Positions 38,914-47,475 of a stretch of 64,000 bases of DNA are shown here, piece by piece. Where the stretch lies: contig NZ_KB898655.1 of the NCBI RefSeq assembly GCF_000377665.1, positions 715-64,714 on the forward strand. Direction: 5' to 3'. Position 1 is the stretch's first letter; each line of letters begins with the position of its first letter. The notes beneath the pieces are model-generated. The model was not told the DNA's origin. It was given only the letters and a program-made list of their open reading frames with translations, and did no database searches. This DNA is from Vreelandella zhanjiangensis DSM 21076. Lineage in GTDB: Bacteria; Pseudomonadota; Gammaproteobacteria; Pseudomonadales; Halomonadaceae. Made by a program: the position numbers and the translations under genes.

Positions 38914-38948
38914 AAGATGACAGATATATGACATCTATCTGTCATCTT
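38914..38948. promoter_or_regulatory. Pho-box array upstream of ppk1, within a 13-bp palindrome
   Basis: Three 7-mers are spaced exactly 11 bp apart: ATGACAG (38917-38923), ATGACAT (38928-38934) and CTGTCAT (38939-38945). Read on the minus strand the first two give ATGTCAT-ATAT-CTGTCAT, one base short of a perfect pair of PhoB half-sites with the normal 4-base spacer. The whole block is also an inverted repeat, AAGATGACAGATA / TATCTGTCATCTT, which might end hemB transcription. It lies 74-108 bp before the ppk start, right for an activator site. Confidence 0.65.
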
Positions 38949-39021
38949 TCTCCCGCATACTGCTTTGAGTGATAGGTATCACGCTATGCTAGTTTGAAGC
39001 CATTAATGCAGGGGAGCCATT

Positions 39022-41214
39022 ATGGACGATCATGTTTCACCATCTACGGCGCTATTACTCAGCGAGTCACCGAATATCGAAATTGATGGCTCACCGCTAC
39101 GCATTAATCGCACTCCTAACGGCGTGCATGCCAGAGAATCGGTGATTGAAACTGATTTAGACGATCCCCAGCTCTATTTCAACCGTGAATTGTCCCACCT
39201 GCAGTTTAATATTCGTGTCTTGGAGCAGGCGTTAGACGATGCGCACCCGCTGCTTAATCGACTGATGTTCCTGCTTATTTTCTCATCCAACATGGATGAA
39301 TTTTTTGAAATTCGTGTAGCCGGTTTAAAACATCAAATGGCGCTGGGCGACGATACAACGGCAGCCGATGGCCGTTTGCCCAAAGCGGTGCTTGCGGAAA
39401 TTTCAGAAATTGCCCATAAGCAGATCGCCCGTCAGTATCAGATTCTTAACGACACCCTGCTACCTGCACTTGAAAACCAGGGCCTGCGCTTTCGTCGCCG
39501 TGACCATTGGACAGACGAGCAAAAGCACTGGGTGCATGAGATGTTTAACAACGAGATCATGCCGGTCATCAGCCCAATTGGCCTTGACCCTTCTCACCCC
39601 TTCCCCCGGCTGGTCAACAAAAGCCTTAATTTTATTGTTGAGCTGGAAGGCAAGGATGCCTTTGGCCGGGCAGGCGGTATGGCCATTCTCCCGGCACCGC
39701 GCTCGCTCCCCAGGCTGATGCCATTGCCCAAGGAGCTATGTGCTGAAGGCTTCTCTGAATATATATTCCTGTCATCCATGATTCACGCCCACGCCGAAGA
39801 GCTGTTCCCCGGCATGAGGGTACGTGGCTGCTATCAGTTTCGGCTGACCCGCAACGCGGACATGACCGTTGACCCGGAAGAAGTCTCTGATCTGGCATCT
39901 GCGCTGCGCGGTGAGCTATTGGCACGCCGTTATGGGCGAGGCGTCCGCCTGGAAGTCGCCGATAACTGTCCGGATGACCTAATCAACTTTTTGCTGCGCC
40001 AGTTCGAGCTGGAACCAGACGATTTGTACCGCGTTCAGGGGCCGGTGAACCTCACCCGCATGATGTCGGTGCTTGGGGATGTCGATCGTCCTGAGCTTGT
40101 TTATCGCCCCTATACGGCAAGTGTTCCCAAGACGCTGAAAGCGGGCAGCCTGTTTGAGGCAATCGCTAAAAACGATGTTCTGCTGCATCATCCGTTCCAG
40201 TCGTTCTCCCCGATAGAGGAGCTGCTGCGTGAGGCGGCCCGCGACCCCGATGTTCTGGCCATCAAACAGACGCTTTATCGCACCGGTGCTGAATCGTCTA
40301 TTGTTAGTGCGCTGGTCGATGCGGCCAGTCAAGGCAAGGAAGTTACCGTAGTTATCGAGCTGCGTGCGCGCTTTGACGAGGCCGACAACCTGCAGCTGGC
40401 ATCACGTCTGCAAGAAGCCGGGGCGATCGTGATTTATGGCATCATGGCGTATAAAACCCACGCCAAGATGCTGCATATCGTGCGTCGCGAAAAGGGTGAG
40501 CTGCGCCACTACGCGCACCTGGGCACGGGCAACTATCACTCTAAAACCGCCAAGCTCTACACTGATTACAGCCTGCTGACCGCCAACAAGGCGCTGTGTG
40601 CAGACGTGCATAAAGTCTTCCAACAGCTCTCGGGAATGGGCCGGGCGCGCAAGATTGATACGCTCTTGCATGCTCCCTTTACCCTGCATGAGCGTCTAGT
40701 CGAAATGATTGACCGCGAAGCCCAGCTGGCGCTCAAGGGTAAACGCGGACATATCATTATCAAGTGCAACTCGCTGACCGAGCCCAAGCTGATCAAGGCG
40801 CTTTATCGTGCCTCCCAGGCAGGCGTTGAATGCGATTTAATCATTCGCGGCATGTGCTGCTTAAAGCCCAATCTGCCGGGCATTTCTGAAAATATTCGTG
40901 TTCGGTCGATTATTGGCCGCTTTTTGGAGCACACTCGAGTATTCCACTTCCATAATGACGGCAAATCGGAAACCTGGTGTTCAAGCGCTGATTTTATGTC
41001 GCGTAATATGTTTCACCGGGTTGAAACCTGCTTCCCGCTGCTGGATAAAAAGCTCGCTACCCGGGTACGCAAAGACCTGGAAACCTATTTAGTGGATAAC
41101 TGCCAGAGCTGGCTGCTGCAAAGCGATGGCAGCTACTGTTTACAAGACCCAGGTAATGGCGACGCCATCAGCGCCCAGGAAACGCTACTTTACGCCTATG
41201 CATCAAAAAGCTAG
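39022..41214 (+). CDS. ppk: Polyphosphate kinase 1
   Basis: 730 residues. It reversibly polymerises the ATP gamma-phosphate into polyphosphate at the membrane. The N-domain starts LYFNRELSHLQFNIRVLEQA near 49; the phosphorylated histidine is in THAKMLHIVRREKGEL near 480; HTRVFHFHNDGKSE near 637 is the second PLD-like block. About 40 N-terminal residues before the core look unstructured. GGGGAG precedes the ATG by seven bases. A Pho-box-like array upstream suggests control by phosphate starvation. Confidence 0.96.
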   Translation: MDDHVSPSTALLLSESPNIEIDGSPLRINRTPNGVHARESVIETDLDDPQLYFNRELSHLQFNIRVLEQALDDAHPLLNRLMFLLIFSSNMDEFFEIRVAGLKHQMALGDDTTAADGRLPKAVLAEISEIAHKQIARQYQILNDTLLPALENQGLRFRRRDHWTDEQKHWVHEMFNNEIMPVISPIGLDPSHPFPRLVNKSLNFIVELEGKDAFGRAGGMAILPAPRSLPRLMPLPKELCAEGFSEYIFLSSMIHAHAEELFPGMRVRGCYQFRLTRNADMTVDPEEVSDLASALRGELLARRYGRGVRLEVADNCPDDLINFLLRQFELEPDDLYRVQGPVNLTRMMSVLGDVDRPELVYRPYTASVPKTLKAGSLFEAIAKNDVLLHHPFQSFSPIEELLREAARDPDVLAIKQTLYRTGAESSIVSALVDAASQGKEVTVVIELRARFDEADNLQLASRLQEAGAIVIYGIMAYKTHAKMLHIVRREKGELRHYAHLGTGNYHSKTAKLYTDYSLLTANKALCADVHKVFQQLSGMGRARKIDTLLHAPFTLHERLVEMIDREAQLALKGKRGHIIIKCNSLTEPKLIKALYRASQAGVECDLIIRGMCCLKPNLPGISENIRVRSIIGRFLEHTRVFHFHNDGKSETWCSSADFMSRNMFHRVETCFPLLDKKLATRVRKDLETYLVDNCQSWLLQSDGSYCLQDPGNGDAISAQETLLYAYASKS

Positions 41215-41241
41215 CCGTTAAAACTCGTCGTTAACCTTTTT

Positions 41242-41275
41242 AGGCTCCACTGCTGATCCAGTAGCGGGGCTTTTT
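41242..41275 (+). terminator. Terminator of ppk
   Basis: AGGCTCCACTGCTG pairs, with three G-U and one mismatch, with CAGTAGCGGGGCTT, then TTTTT. It lies 27 bp past the ppk stop. Confidence 0.75.
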
Positions 41276-41302
41276 CTCTCAGTTACTTTTTCTCTCAGTT
41301 AT
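41271..41302. repeat. Tandem 16-bp duplication after the ppk terminator
   Basis: TTTTTCTCTCAGTTAC (41271-41286) is followed at once by TTTTTCTCTCAGTTAT (41287-41302), 15 of 16 bases the same. It lies between the ppk terminator and the metE relic and may mark a rearrangement. Confidence 0.8.
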
Positions 41303-41349
41303 CGTGATGAATTCCTGATATTAACCCGTGCGTGCCTATATCCTCTCCT

Positions 41350-41436
41350 TCAGACATCCCTCCAGTAAGTTTTCAGCATTTTACCGTTCGGCGGGTCACC
41401 GATACGCACATAGCCGAGAATATGAGAAACTGTCAT
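41350..41436 (-). pseudogene. metE: Relic of metE (first 28 codons only)
   Basis: A 28-codon frame on the minus strand starts MTVSHILGYVRIGD and ends KTYWRDV before TGA. This aligns with the start of cobalamin-independent methionine synthase (consensus HxLGYPRIG, ..LKKA.E.YW), including spacing from RIG to YW. Functional MetE is about 760 residues; nothing MetE-like follows, because the ppk terminator lies 75 bp on. The divergent position opposite metR and an intact MetR box between them are exactly the usual metR-metE arrangement. So metE seems to have been deleted, leaving its 5' end and control region. Expression as a short peptide cannot be excluded. Confidence 0.72.
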
Positions 41437-41451
41437 GATGAAACCCTTTAA

Positions 41452-41467
41452 CGTGAATAATTTCACG
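41452..41467. promoter_or_regulatory. MetR box between the metE relic and metR
   Basis: CGTGAA-TAAT-TTCACG, a perfect palindrome that contains the MetR consensus TGAA-N4-TTCA (41454-41465). It is 16 bp before the metE-relic ATG and 68 bp before metR. A partial second site, GTGAAAGTTGA, lies at 41520-41530 close to the metR start, consistent with autoregulation. Confidence 0.7.
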
Positions 41468-41534
41468 CAGCCTGAACAAGGCCCAACGATGAACCCAACC
41501 ACCGTTTTAATAAACCACGTGAAAGTTGACCACC

Positions 41535-42473
41535 ATGATTGAGCTGCGCCATTTACGCACACTGCTCGCCCTACGTGAAACAGGCTCACTGGTCGAGGCG
41601 GCTGAACGCGTTCATCTTACTCAGTCGGCCCTTTCTCACCAGTTAAAAGATCTGGAAGGCCGGGTTAACAGCCCGTTATTTGTACGCAAAACGCGCCCTG
41701 TCGAGTTCACCCGTGCGGGCTTACGGCTGCTAACGTTAGCCGACCAGATTCTTCCCGAGGTGCGTAAAGCCGAGCGTGACGTGGCGCGACTGGCGGGAAC
41801 AGAGCAGGGCCGGCTGCATATGGCAATCGAATGCCATAGCTGCTTTCAATGGCTGATGCCGACAGTGGACTACTTTCGCGACCACTGGCCGGAAGTGGAA
41901 ATTGATATTCCCAGCGGCCACCACTTTGACCCACTGCCGGCTCTGGCCCGCGAGCAGCTGGATCTAGTGATCACCGCCGATCCGCAGCCGCTAGATGGCG
42001 TGCACTATGCGCCGTTGTTTCGGTACGAAGGGTTACTCGCGGTAGCGCGTCAGCACGACTATGCCGACCGGGTCTTTATTGAGCCCCAGGCGCTGGCCAA
42101 CCAAACGCTGATTACCTATCCCGTTGAGCAGGCCCGCCTGGATGTGTTTACCCAATTTTTGGATCCGGCCAATGTGCGCCCTCAAGAGATCCGCACGGCC
42201 GAGCTAACCATCATGATGATGCAGCTGGTGGCCAGCGGGCGTGGCGTATGCTCCCTGCCGAACTGGGCACTGACAGAATATCTGGAGCGGGATTACGTCA
42301 AGGCCGTCAAGCTGGGGGAGCAAGGTATCTGGAGTACGTTGTACGCCGCCGTTCGCGAAGAGACGCTTGAGGCTCCCTGGATGCAGGATTTTCTGCGTAC
42401 CGCCCGGGAAACATCGTTTGCCGTGCTAGCCGGGATCAAGCCAGCGGCTCACGACGAGGAACCAGCAGCGTAA
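41535..42473 (+). CDS. metR: Methionine biosynthesis regulator MetR (LysR family)
   Basis: 312 residues from ATG 41535 (MIELRHLRTLLALRETGSL), matching the E. coli MetR start MIEVKHL. The LysR helix-turn-helix is at about 3-60 (AAERVHLTQSALSHQLKDLE). The effector domain has the MetR hallmarks IECHSCFQWLMPTVDYF near 99 and YPVEQARLDVFTQFLDP near 200. MetR uses homocysteine to activate metE and other methionine genes. Its neighbour metE is only a relic here, so MetR must serve other targets or itself be on the way out. Its last 38 bases overlap the opposing histidine kinase gene. Confidence 0.9.
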   Translation: MIELRHLRTLLALRETGSLVEAAERVHLTQSALSHQLKDLEGRVNSPLFVRKTRPVEFTRAGLRLLTLADQILPEVRKAERDVARLAGTEQGRLHMAIECHSCFQWLMPTVDYFRDHWPEVEIDIPSGHHFDPLPALAREQLDLVITADPQPLDGVHYAPLFRYEGLLAVARQHDYADRVFIEPQALANQTLITYPVEQARLDVFTQFLDPANVRPQEIRTAELTIMMMQLVASGRGVCSLPNWALTEYLERDYVKAVKLGEQGIWSTLYAAVREETLEAPWMQDFLRTARETSFAVLAGIKPAAHDEEPAA

Positions 42474-44052
42474 AACGGGCGCCGCCTAGCGTAGGGCTGG
42501 TATCGACGGTAACGCTGCCCCCATGTCCTGCCATGATTTTCTGCACGATGGAAAGTCCTAAACCGTAGCCTCCGAGGCTCCTCGCTCGGCTGTCGTCCAG
42601 GCGGGTAAACGGTTTAAAGACCTCTACACGCGCGTCTGCGGGTATACCGGGGCCATCATCCTCGACATCAATGCGTACCAGCTGTGCTTCGCTCCAGAGC
42701 CGAATGGTGATGTGTTTTTTCCCGTAACGGCAGGCATTGCTTACCAGGTTCTGCAGTGCCCGCTGTAAATAACGCGGCTCGGCCAAAAGTTCGATATCAG
42801 GGCCGTCAGTCAGCTCGATGGTCAGACCTTCATGTAGCGGCGCCAACGTATCGATCACCCGTTCGGCCATGGCGCGGCAGTCCACCAGCGCCATTTCAAG
42901 CTCGGCGCCATTTACCGTTTCACCACCTAAACGGGCATAGGTAAGAATTTCATCAACGAGTTCATCAAGCTCTGCAATATCGGCGTCAATACCCTGTAAC
43001 TGGCGCCGAATCGCTGGCTGATCGGTCATGTCCTCGACCATTTGTACAGCAAAACGAATACGGGCGACCGGCGTGCGCAGTTCATGGGAAACGGCGCGAA
43101 TCATCTCTTGCTGACCACGTAGCAGAGTTTGCACCTGACTTGCCATACCGTTAAAGGCCATGCCCAAACGACCTAGTGAGTCGTCACTCTCGACTTTCAC
43201 ACGAGTCTCAAGCCTGCCGCTGGCAATGCGGGTAGCAGCAAGCTCCAGACGCGCCATTCTTGTCTCTATGCGGCGCATAATCAGATAGATGATTAAACAC
43301 AGCACTGCCATGGCTCCGAGTAACAGCGGTAGCTGTAAATTCATCGGTAGCGTATCGCCACGTGTAATAGGCCCAGCCAACAGCCACGTGCTTGAATTAG
43401 GCAATTGGTAAAGCAGGCTAATGGAGAGCTTTTCAGATGACAGCAGGGTTATTACGTTGCCCATCGCCAGCTGGCCTTGCTGCTTGGAGGTTAAATGATC
43501 TGGCAGGGTATGCAGCAGAGACAGCGGCCAGCTGCCGGAGCGTAGCGTCGCCAGAGCGGCCTCGTGCTCCTCCGTCGGCAGTGTTGTCAACCATTCACCA
43601 AGCAGCAGCATGCTGCCTTGCCACTGGCGCTCGCTCCAGGCGGGCAAGGACGCTTCCAGCAGCCACTCATCACCAGGCACTCGCTGGCGCAAGCGCCACG
43701 GGTCATCGGTCACTAATACGCTGCCGCGCTCAATGCGCTTGCTGGCAAAGTAACCCAGCTTTACCTCGCTGATACGTCGCAGGGTAAGCTGCATGCCGAG
43801 GCGCTCGGTAAAACGGCCTATCAGCAAGCCGCGCTCGTCTTCGCTAACTTCGCCAAGCTGATGGGTCATCAGCGACATGGGCAAGGCTACAAGCTGCTCG
43901 CGGTAATCTTCCCGGCGCACTTGTTCAATAAATGAGCGACCGCCTAGTGCGATTAACAACACGGCACACAGCGCCAGGCCCAGCAGTAAATAGAATTTAA
44001 AAAATGAGCTATGGCTAAGCAGCTGCCGCATCGAACGTACCCTTAATATCAA
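42436..44052 (-). CDS. rstB: RstB-like sensor histidine kinase
   Basis: 538 residues. Membrane helices at about 17-36 and 240-260 flank a periplasmic sensor of about 200 residues, longer than in E. coli RstB. HAMP follows at about 262-312, then the phospho-acceptor His323 in VSHELRTPVARIRF and the ATPase boxes NLVSNACRYG, DDGPGI and GYGLGLSIV. The kinase core resembles RstB. The start overlaps its response regulator by four bases; an internal Met at residue 8 is the E. coli-like alternative start. Signal unknown. Confidence 0.87.
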   Translation of the reverse strand: MILRVRSMRQLLSHSSFFKFYLLLGLALCAVLLIALGGRSFIEQVRREDYREQLVALPMSLMTHQLGEVSEDERGLLIGRFTERLGMQLTLRRISEVKLGYFASKRIERGSVLVTDDPWRLRQRVPGDEWLLEASLPAWSERQWQGSMLLLGEWLTTLPTEEHEAALATLRSGSWPLSLLHTLPDHLTSKQQGQLAMGNVITLLSSEKLSISLLYQLPNSSTWLLAGPITRGDTLPMNLQLPLLLGAMAVLCLIIYLIMRRIETRMARLELAATRIASGRLETRVKVESDDSLGRLGMAFNGMASQVQTLLRGQQEMIRAVSHELRTPVARIRFAVQMVEDMTDQPAIRRQLQGIDADIAELDELVDEILTYARLGGETVNGAELEMALVDCRAMAERVIDTLAPLHEGLTIELTDGPDIELLAEPRYLQRALQNLVSNACRYGKKHITIRLWSEAQLVRIDVEDDGPGIPADARVEVFKPFTRLDDSRARSLGGYGLGLSIVQKIMAGHGGSVTVDTSPTLGGARFTLLVPRREPLA

Positions 44053-44753
44053 CTATCTTTCACGAATAGATAGCCTTTGCTGCGTACCGTCTTTATGCGG
44101 TGTGGCTGGTTGGGATCATCTCCCACTTTGGGCCGAATACGCGATACACGTACGTCGATGGAACGGTCCTGCCCATCGTATTTAATACCGCGCAGATCGT
44201 TGAAGATCTCTTCGCGGGTCAATACCCGGCCAGCATTGCGCGCTAATAGCCATAGAAGATCAAATTCAGCGCTGGTCAGGTCAATACGCTCACCGCCCAG
44301 CCACGCTTCACGCGTCGCATTGTCAATCTCCAGGTTATCAAAGCGTAGGCGCATTTCACCGTTGGGCGCGGGGCCATCGGCGCGGCGCAGCAACGCGCGC
44401 ATGCGGGCAAGCAGTACACGAGGCTGAACGGGCTTGGGCACATAGTCATCAGCCCCCATTTCTAAACCAAGTATCTGGTCAAGATCATCGGTGCGCGCCG
44501 TCAGCATCATGATGGGGCCTGCAAAATTAGGCCGTACCCGACGACAGATTGACAGGCCATCCTCACCCGGCAGCATCAGATCCAAAATAACCAAATCTGG
44601 CTGAAGGGTAAGAATGCGGTCCATGCCTTTAGCCCCATCGGCCTCTAGCGTGACCTGAAAACCGTTAGCTTCCAGATAATCCCGAGTGAGTTCTGCCAAA
44701 CGCTTGTCATCTTCAATGATCAGAATATGATCCTGATCAGAATATTCAGGCAT
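44049..44753 (-). CDS. rstA: RstA-like OmpR-family response regulator
   Basis: 234 residues from ATG 44753, which has AGGAAA at five bases; the frame is open to 44819 but those extra residues lack a spaced ribosome-binding site. Receiver domain at about 8-122 with the acidic pair EDD near 15, phospho-acceptor Asp58 (LVILDLMLPGEDG) and Lys in PKPVQPRVLLARMR. Winged-helix domain at about 135-232 (LTSAEFDLLWLLARNAGRVL; DVRVSRIRPKVGD; IKTVRSKGYLF). The NLRGIKYDGQDRSIDV segment is RstA-like. Confidence 0.88.
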   Translation of the reverse strand: MPEYSDQDHILIIEDDKRLAELTRDYLEANGFQVTLEADGAKGMDRILTLQPDLVILDLMLPGEDGLSICRRVRPNFAGPIMMLTARTDDLDQILGLEMGADDYVPKPVQPRVLLARMRALLRRADGPAPNGEMRLRFDNLEIDNATREAWLGGERIDLTSAEFDLLWLLARNAGRVLTREEIFNDLRGIKYDGQDRSIDVRVSRIRPKVGDDPNQPHRIKTVRSKGYLFVKDS

Positions 44754-45033
44754 GACCGTTTCCTGTGACCCAAGCGCCTGAAATTGCTCTTCTAAGTGGT
44801 TTACCATCTTATCCATCACTCCGCTTAGGCAGTTTATAATTTATCCACTTACCCACTATCAAACTGGCGACTGTCATTTACTTACACAATACCTTAAAAC
44901 CCAAGGGACACTCGCTCTTAACGTTGTACGCTATTACTTATGTTCAGTCGCTCTTTGCCTCGCTTGATTCTTCCAACACAGAGGACTAATGTAACAAAAC
45001 AAACTGTCGACAACCTGACAGGAGGAGTGAGCA

Positions 45034-45162
45034 ATGACTGACGACAAAGCTAAAAGCGTTATTAAGCGTGTTTATGTTCCGACCCAGGTGCGTGACTTGC
45101 CCAACGGGGAAAAATTAAAAATTCCCGGTCACTATAAAGCACCCCCAAGTCGCGAAAAATAG
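45034..45162 (+). CDS. 42-residue basic small protein
   Basis: Short gene with a very strong ribosome-binding site (CAGGAGGAG, five to eight bases before the ATG) and a textbook terminator 21 bp past its stop. The product, starting MTDDKAKSVIKRVYVPTQV, is rich in Lys and Arg and hydrophilic, without cysteines or membrane segments. I do not recognise a family. The isolated unit with its own strong signals suggests a highly translated peptide, or a small RNA that also codes. It lies upstream of, and divergent from, rstA. Confidence 0.65.
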   Translation: MTDDKAKSVIKRVYVPTQVRDLPNGEKLKIPGHYKAPPSREK

Positions 45163-45183
45163 CGTGTAAAAGTACATTCTAAT

Positions 45184-45216
45184 AAAAAAGGCAGGCGCCA
45201 AGCCTGCCTTTTTTTT
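45184..45216 (+). terminator. Terminator of the 42-residue gene
   Basis: AAAAAAGGCAGGC / GCCTGCCTTTTTT around a 5-base loop, followed by more T. Strong Rho-independent terminator that may also serve the opposing 59-residue gene. Confidence 0.92.
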
Positions 45217-45250
45217 AATACAAATTATCGTGTCACGTTACTTACTGTTG

Positions 45251-45430
45251 CTAACCCTTGGGCCCGAACAGTAGCCATACAATTAAGCCTACCAAGGGGA
45301 AGATCAGCAACCCCAGGATCCACAGCAGTTTTGCCAGACCACCTGCTGAGCTCTTTGCTACTTTCACAATGGCCCAAACCAAAATAATGAGCCAAATTAA
45401 TCCTAACAATCCACCGACTTCAATACCCAT
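45251..45430 (-). CDS. Small PLDc_N-type membrane protein
   Basis: 59 residues from ATG 45430 with AGGAG six bases upstream. Two hydrophobic helices, about 5-24 (VGGLLGLIWLIILVWAIVKV) and 35-55, separated by KSSAGGLAKLLW. This matches the two-helix phospholipase D-nuclease N-terminal (PLDc_N) domain, often found as a stand-alone small membrane protein in bacteria (typical core: hairpin, then WxxLxxxFPxxGxxxWLxxGPK; here ILGLLIFPLVGLIVWLLFG). Function of stand-alone forms is unknown. Confidence 0.8.
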   Translation of the reverse strand: MGIEVGGLLGLIWLIILVWAIVKVAKSSAGGLAKLLWILGLLIFPLVGLIVWLLFGPKG

Positions 45431-45502
45431 AGCAACTCCTTAGCCTGTTGGCATCCATGTGCTTTTAGCTAAGCACATCAACGCGATATGCACAAGCACC
45501 GG

Positions 45503-46012
45503 TTACGAATCGGGCAGGCTCAAGACCATCTCCCCGCTACGTATTTCAATATTCAGAAGGTGCAGAAAACTCATCCCCAACAGCACCGTATCGTGCTCCA
45601 TCCCAGGGCTGATAGAACCCGGCACATTGCTGATCTTGATCCCGCCCAGCATGACTTCATCCAACTGTGTAAGGCTTCCTTGTACTCGGCCATTGGCGGT
45701 ATTAAACCAGGCCGTGCGCCCCCGATTAAGCCCTAATTGCGCCGCCAGTTCATCTGAAACGGCCACATAGGTTGCGCCGGTATCAAGTAAAAAGGTCACC
45801 GGCTCACCGTTAATCTCGCCAGGCGCTTCAAAGTGCCCGGAGCGGTTACGCTTTAACGTAACGGGGCCGCCCTCAGACGAGGTCTGCGCAATATGCGCAT
45901 TAGGGTTGAGTATCTGCTCCATCCCCCCATCAAGCCACCACGTTCCCAAGCCGATTAACAGTACCCAAAAAAGCAGCATCATTACGATGCCACCACGCTG
46001 TCTTGTTTGCAT
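45503..46012 (-). CDS. Retropepsin-like membrane aspartic protease
   Basis: 169 residues from ATG 46012 with GAGGGG upstream. One N-terminal membrane helix at about 9-27 (GIVMMLLFWVLLIGLGTWWL), then a single retropepsin domain with the active-site DTGATYVAVS near 77 and the later hydrophobic motif VLLGMSFLHLLNIEI. This is the TIGR02281 clan-AA type common in proteobacteria; single domains must pair to form an active protease. The catalytic domain would face the periplasm. Its start is 23 bp after the MFS gene stop, so they may be co-transcribed. Confidence 0.87.
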   Translation of the reverse strand: MQTRQRGGIVMMLLFWVLLIGLGTWWLDGGMEQILNPNAHIAQTSSEGGPVTLKRNRSGHFEAPGEINGEPVTFLLDTGATYVAVSDELAAQLGLNRGRTAWFNTANGRVQGSLTQLDEVMLGGIKISNVPGSISPGMEHDTVLLGMSFLHLLNIEIRSGEMVLSLPDS

Positions 46013-46035
46013 GAGTTGCCCCTCGCTTTCAGCGT

Positions 46036-47382
46036 TTACGCGTTTTCCCAAGCGATAGCGGCGTCACGCCCTCGGCGCTCGTTAACGTTCGCACAAATCA
46101 GCATCGCTATAACAAAAAGCCCTACACATAAGAGAATAGACGCCTGTAGACCAATAATGGTTTGCAACACCCCCAGCATCACGATCCCCAGCACGCCCGC
46201 CAATTTATTGGCCAGCCCCCAGAAGCCAAAAAACTCGGCCGATTTTGCAAGCGGTGAAAATACGCCTACCAAGGCCCGGCTCGCCGATTGGCTGGAACCC
46301 AGACTGAGCCCCGCCAAACAGCCTACTGCCAAGAACACGTGCTGGGCTTGCCACTGCCAGTCAAACCGCGCATTTGCCCAGGCGGTAATTTCAGGTGTTG
46401 CCCAAATGGCAATAATCGCCACTACCCACAGCCCCAGCGTCATCTGATAGGTATGCTTGGCGCCTAACCGATCCTGAAGCCACCCAAATCCCAATGCCCC
46501 TGCCGCGGCCGTTATCTGGACGATGATAAACATGATATTACGCACGCTTTCGTCCCACCCAATCACCTGGGCACCGTAAATAAACGCAAACGCAATAATG
46601 ATGTATACCCCCGCCATGGAGAACAGCAGCGAGACCAAAAATACCGTTAAGTCTTTAAAATAGCGCAGTTCCCGCATGGTCGACCGAACGCGCTGGTGAG
46701 CAATGCGCCAGTACGCAACGCCAGAGGGTTGCGGCGTACCGCGCTCTTTCAGCCATAAAAACGTGGGGATGGCAGTAATTAGAAAAAAGCCCGCGGCAAA
46801 GGGCCCGACCCAACGTATGCGCTCAAAGTTTTCCGCCGTTGCTTCCCCCAGCACCACCAGGGTAAATCCCGCCGCAAAGAGCCCACCTATATATCCAAGC
46901 GACCAGCCAAATCCTGAAATCTTACCCAGCTTTTCAGGTGGGCCAAGCTCGGGTAAAAAAGCGGCAATAAAGGATTCGCCCATGGAGTAGGCGTAGTTGG
47001 ATAGCACTATCAGGATAAGTCCCATCACCACATAGCCCGGCTCCACAAAGTAAAGCATTGCGGTAGTGGCTACCGTTGCCAAATAGCTAAACAGTAGAAA
47101 GCGCTTTTTTTCAGCCCGGTAATCCATCACCGCCCCACTCAGCGGAGCTGTTACCACTACCATTAGATAGCTGATCGCAAGCGCCAGACTCCATAGAAAG
47201 TTGGCCAGCCGAAACCCATCGCCTCGGTCACCGACGATCACGGTGGTAAACAGCTCGCCAAACACGACCGTGATAATCAGCAGGGTGTACGCCTGGTTCG
47301 CGAAATCAAACATTGCCCAACCGAAAATTTCGCGGCGTGAGGCATAAGAAGCATCGGCCTTAACAGGCTTATTTAGCACCAT
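46036..47382 (-). CDS. MFS transporter, UMF1/Atg22-like
   Basis: 448 residues with about 12 membrane helices, from ATG 47382. REIFGWAMFDFANQAYTLLI at the N-terminus is the family mark (UMF1: GWAxYDxANSxY), with FGWSLGYIGGLF and GSSQSASRALVGVFSP farther on. Substrates are not established for bacterial members; relatives include the yeast vacuolar amino-acid exporter Atg22. AAGAGAG precedes the start. Confidence 0.87.
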   Translation of the reverse strand: MVLNKPVKADASYASRREIFGWAMFDFANQAYTLLIITVVFGELFTTVIVGDRGDGFRLANFLWSLALAISYLMVVVTAPLSGAVMDYRAEKKRFLLFSYLATVATTAMLYFVEPGYVVMGLILIVLSNYAYSMGESFIAAFLPELGPPEKLGKISGFGWSLGYIGGLFAAGFTLVVLGEATAENFERIRWVGPFAAGFFLITAIPTFLWLKERGTPQPSGVAYWRIAHQRVRSTMRELRYFKDLTVFLVSLLFSMAGVYIIIAFAFIYGAQVIGWDESVRNIMFIIVQITAAAGALGFGWLQDRLGAKHTYQMTLGLWVVAIIAIWATPEITAWANARFDWQWQAQHVFLAVGCLAGLSLGSSQSASRALVGVFSPLAKSAEFFGFWGLANKLAGVLGIVMLGVLQTIIGLQASILLCVGLFVIAMLICANVNERRGRDAAIAWENA

Positions 47383-47475
47383 GAGGATCTCTCTTAAGAG
47401 GTCGAAAAGAGACGACGAAAGCAAACGCCCGGCGTATATAGCCGGGCGCTTGCTCTAGCGTTACAACAGGTTGGC

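Noticed and set aside
41350..41589. 79-codon minus-strand frame upstream of metR read as one gene
   Set aside because: Only its last 28 codons, from an ATG at 41436, look like protein (MetE N-terminus); the rest covers the MetR box and the start of metR.
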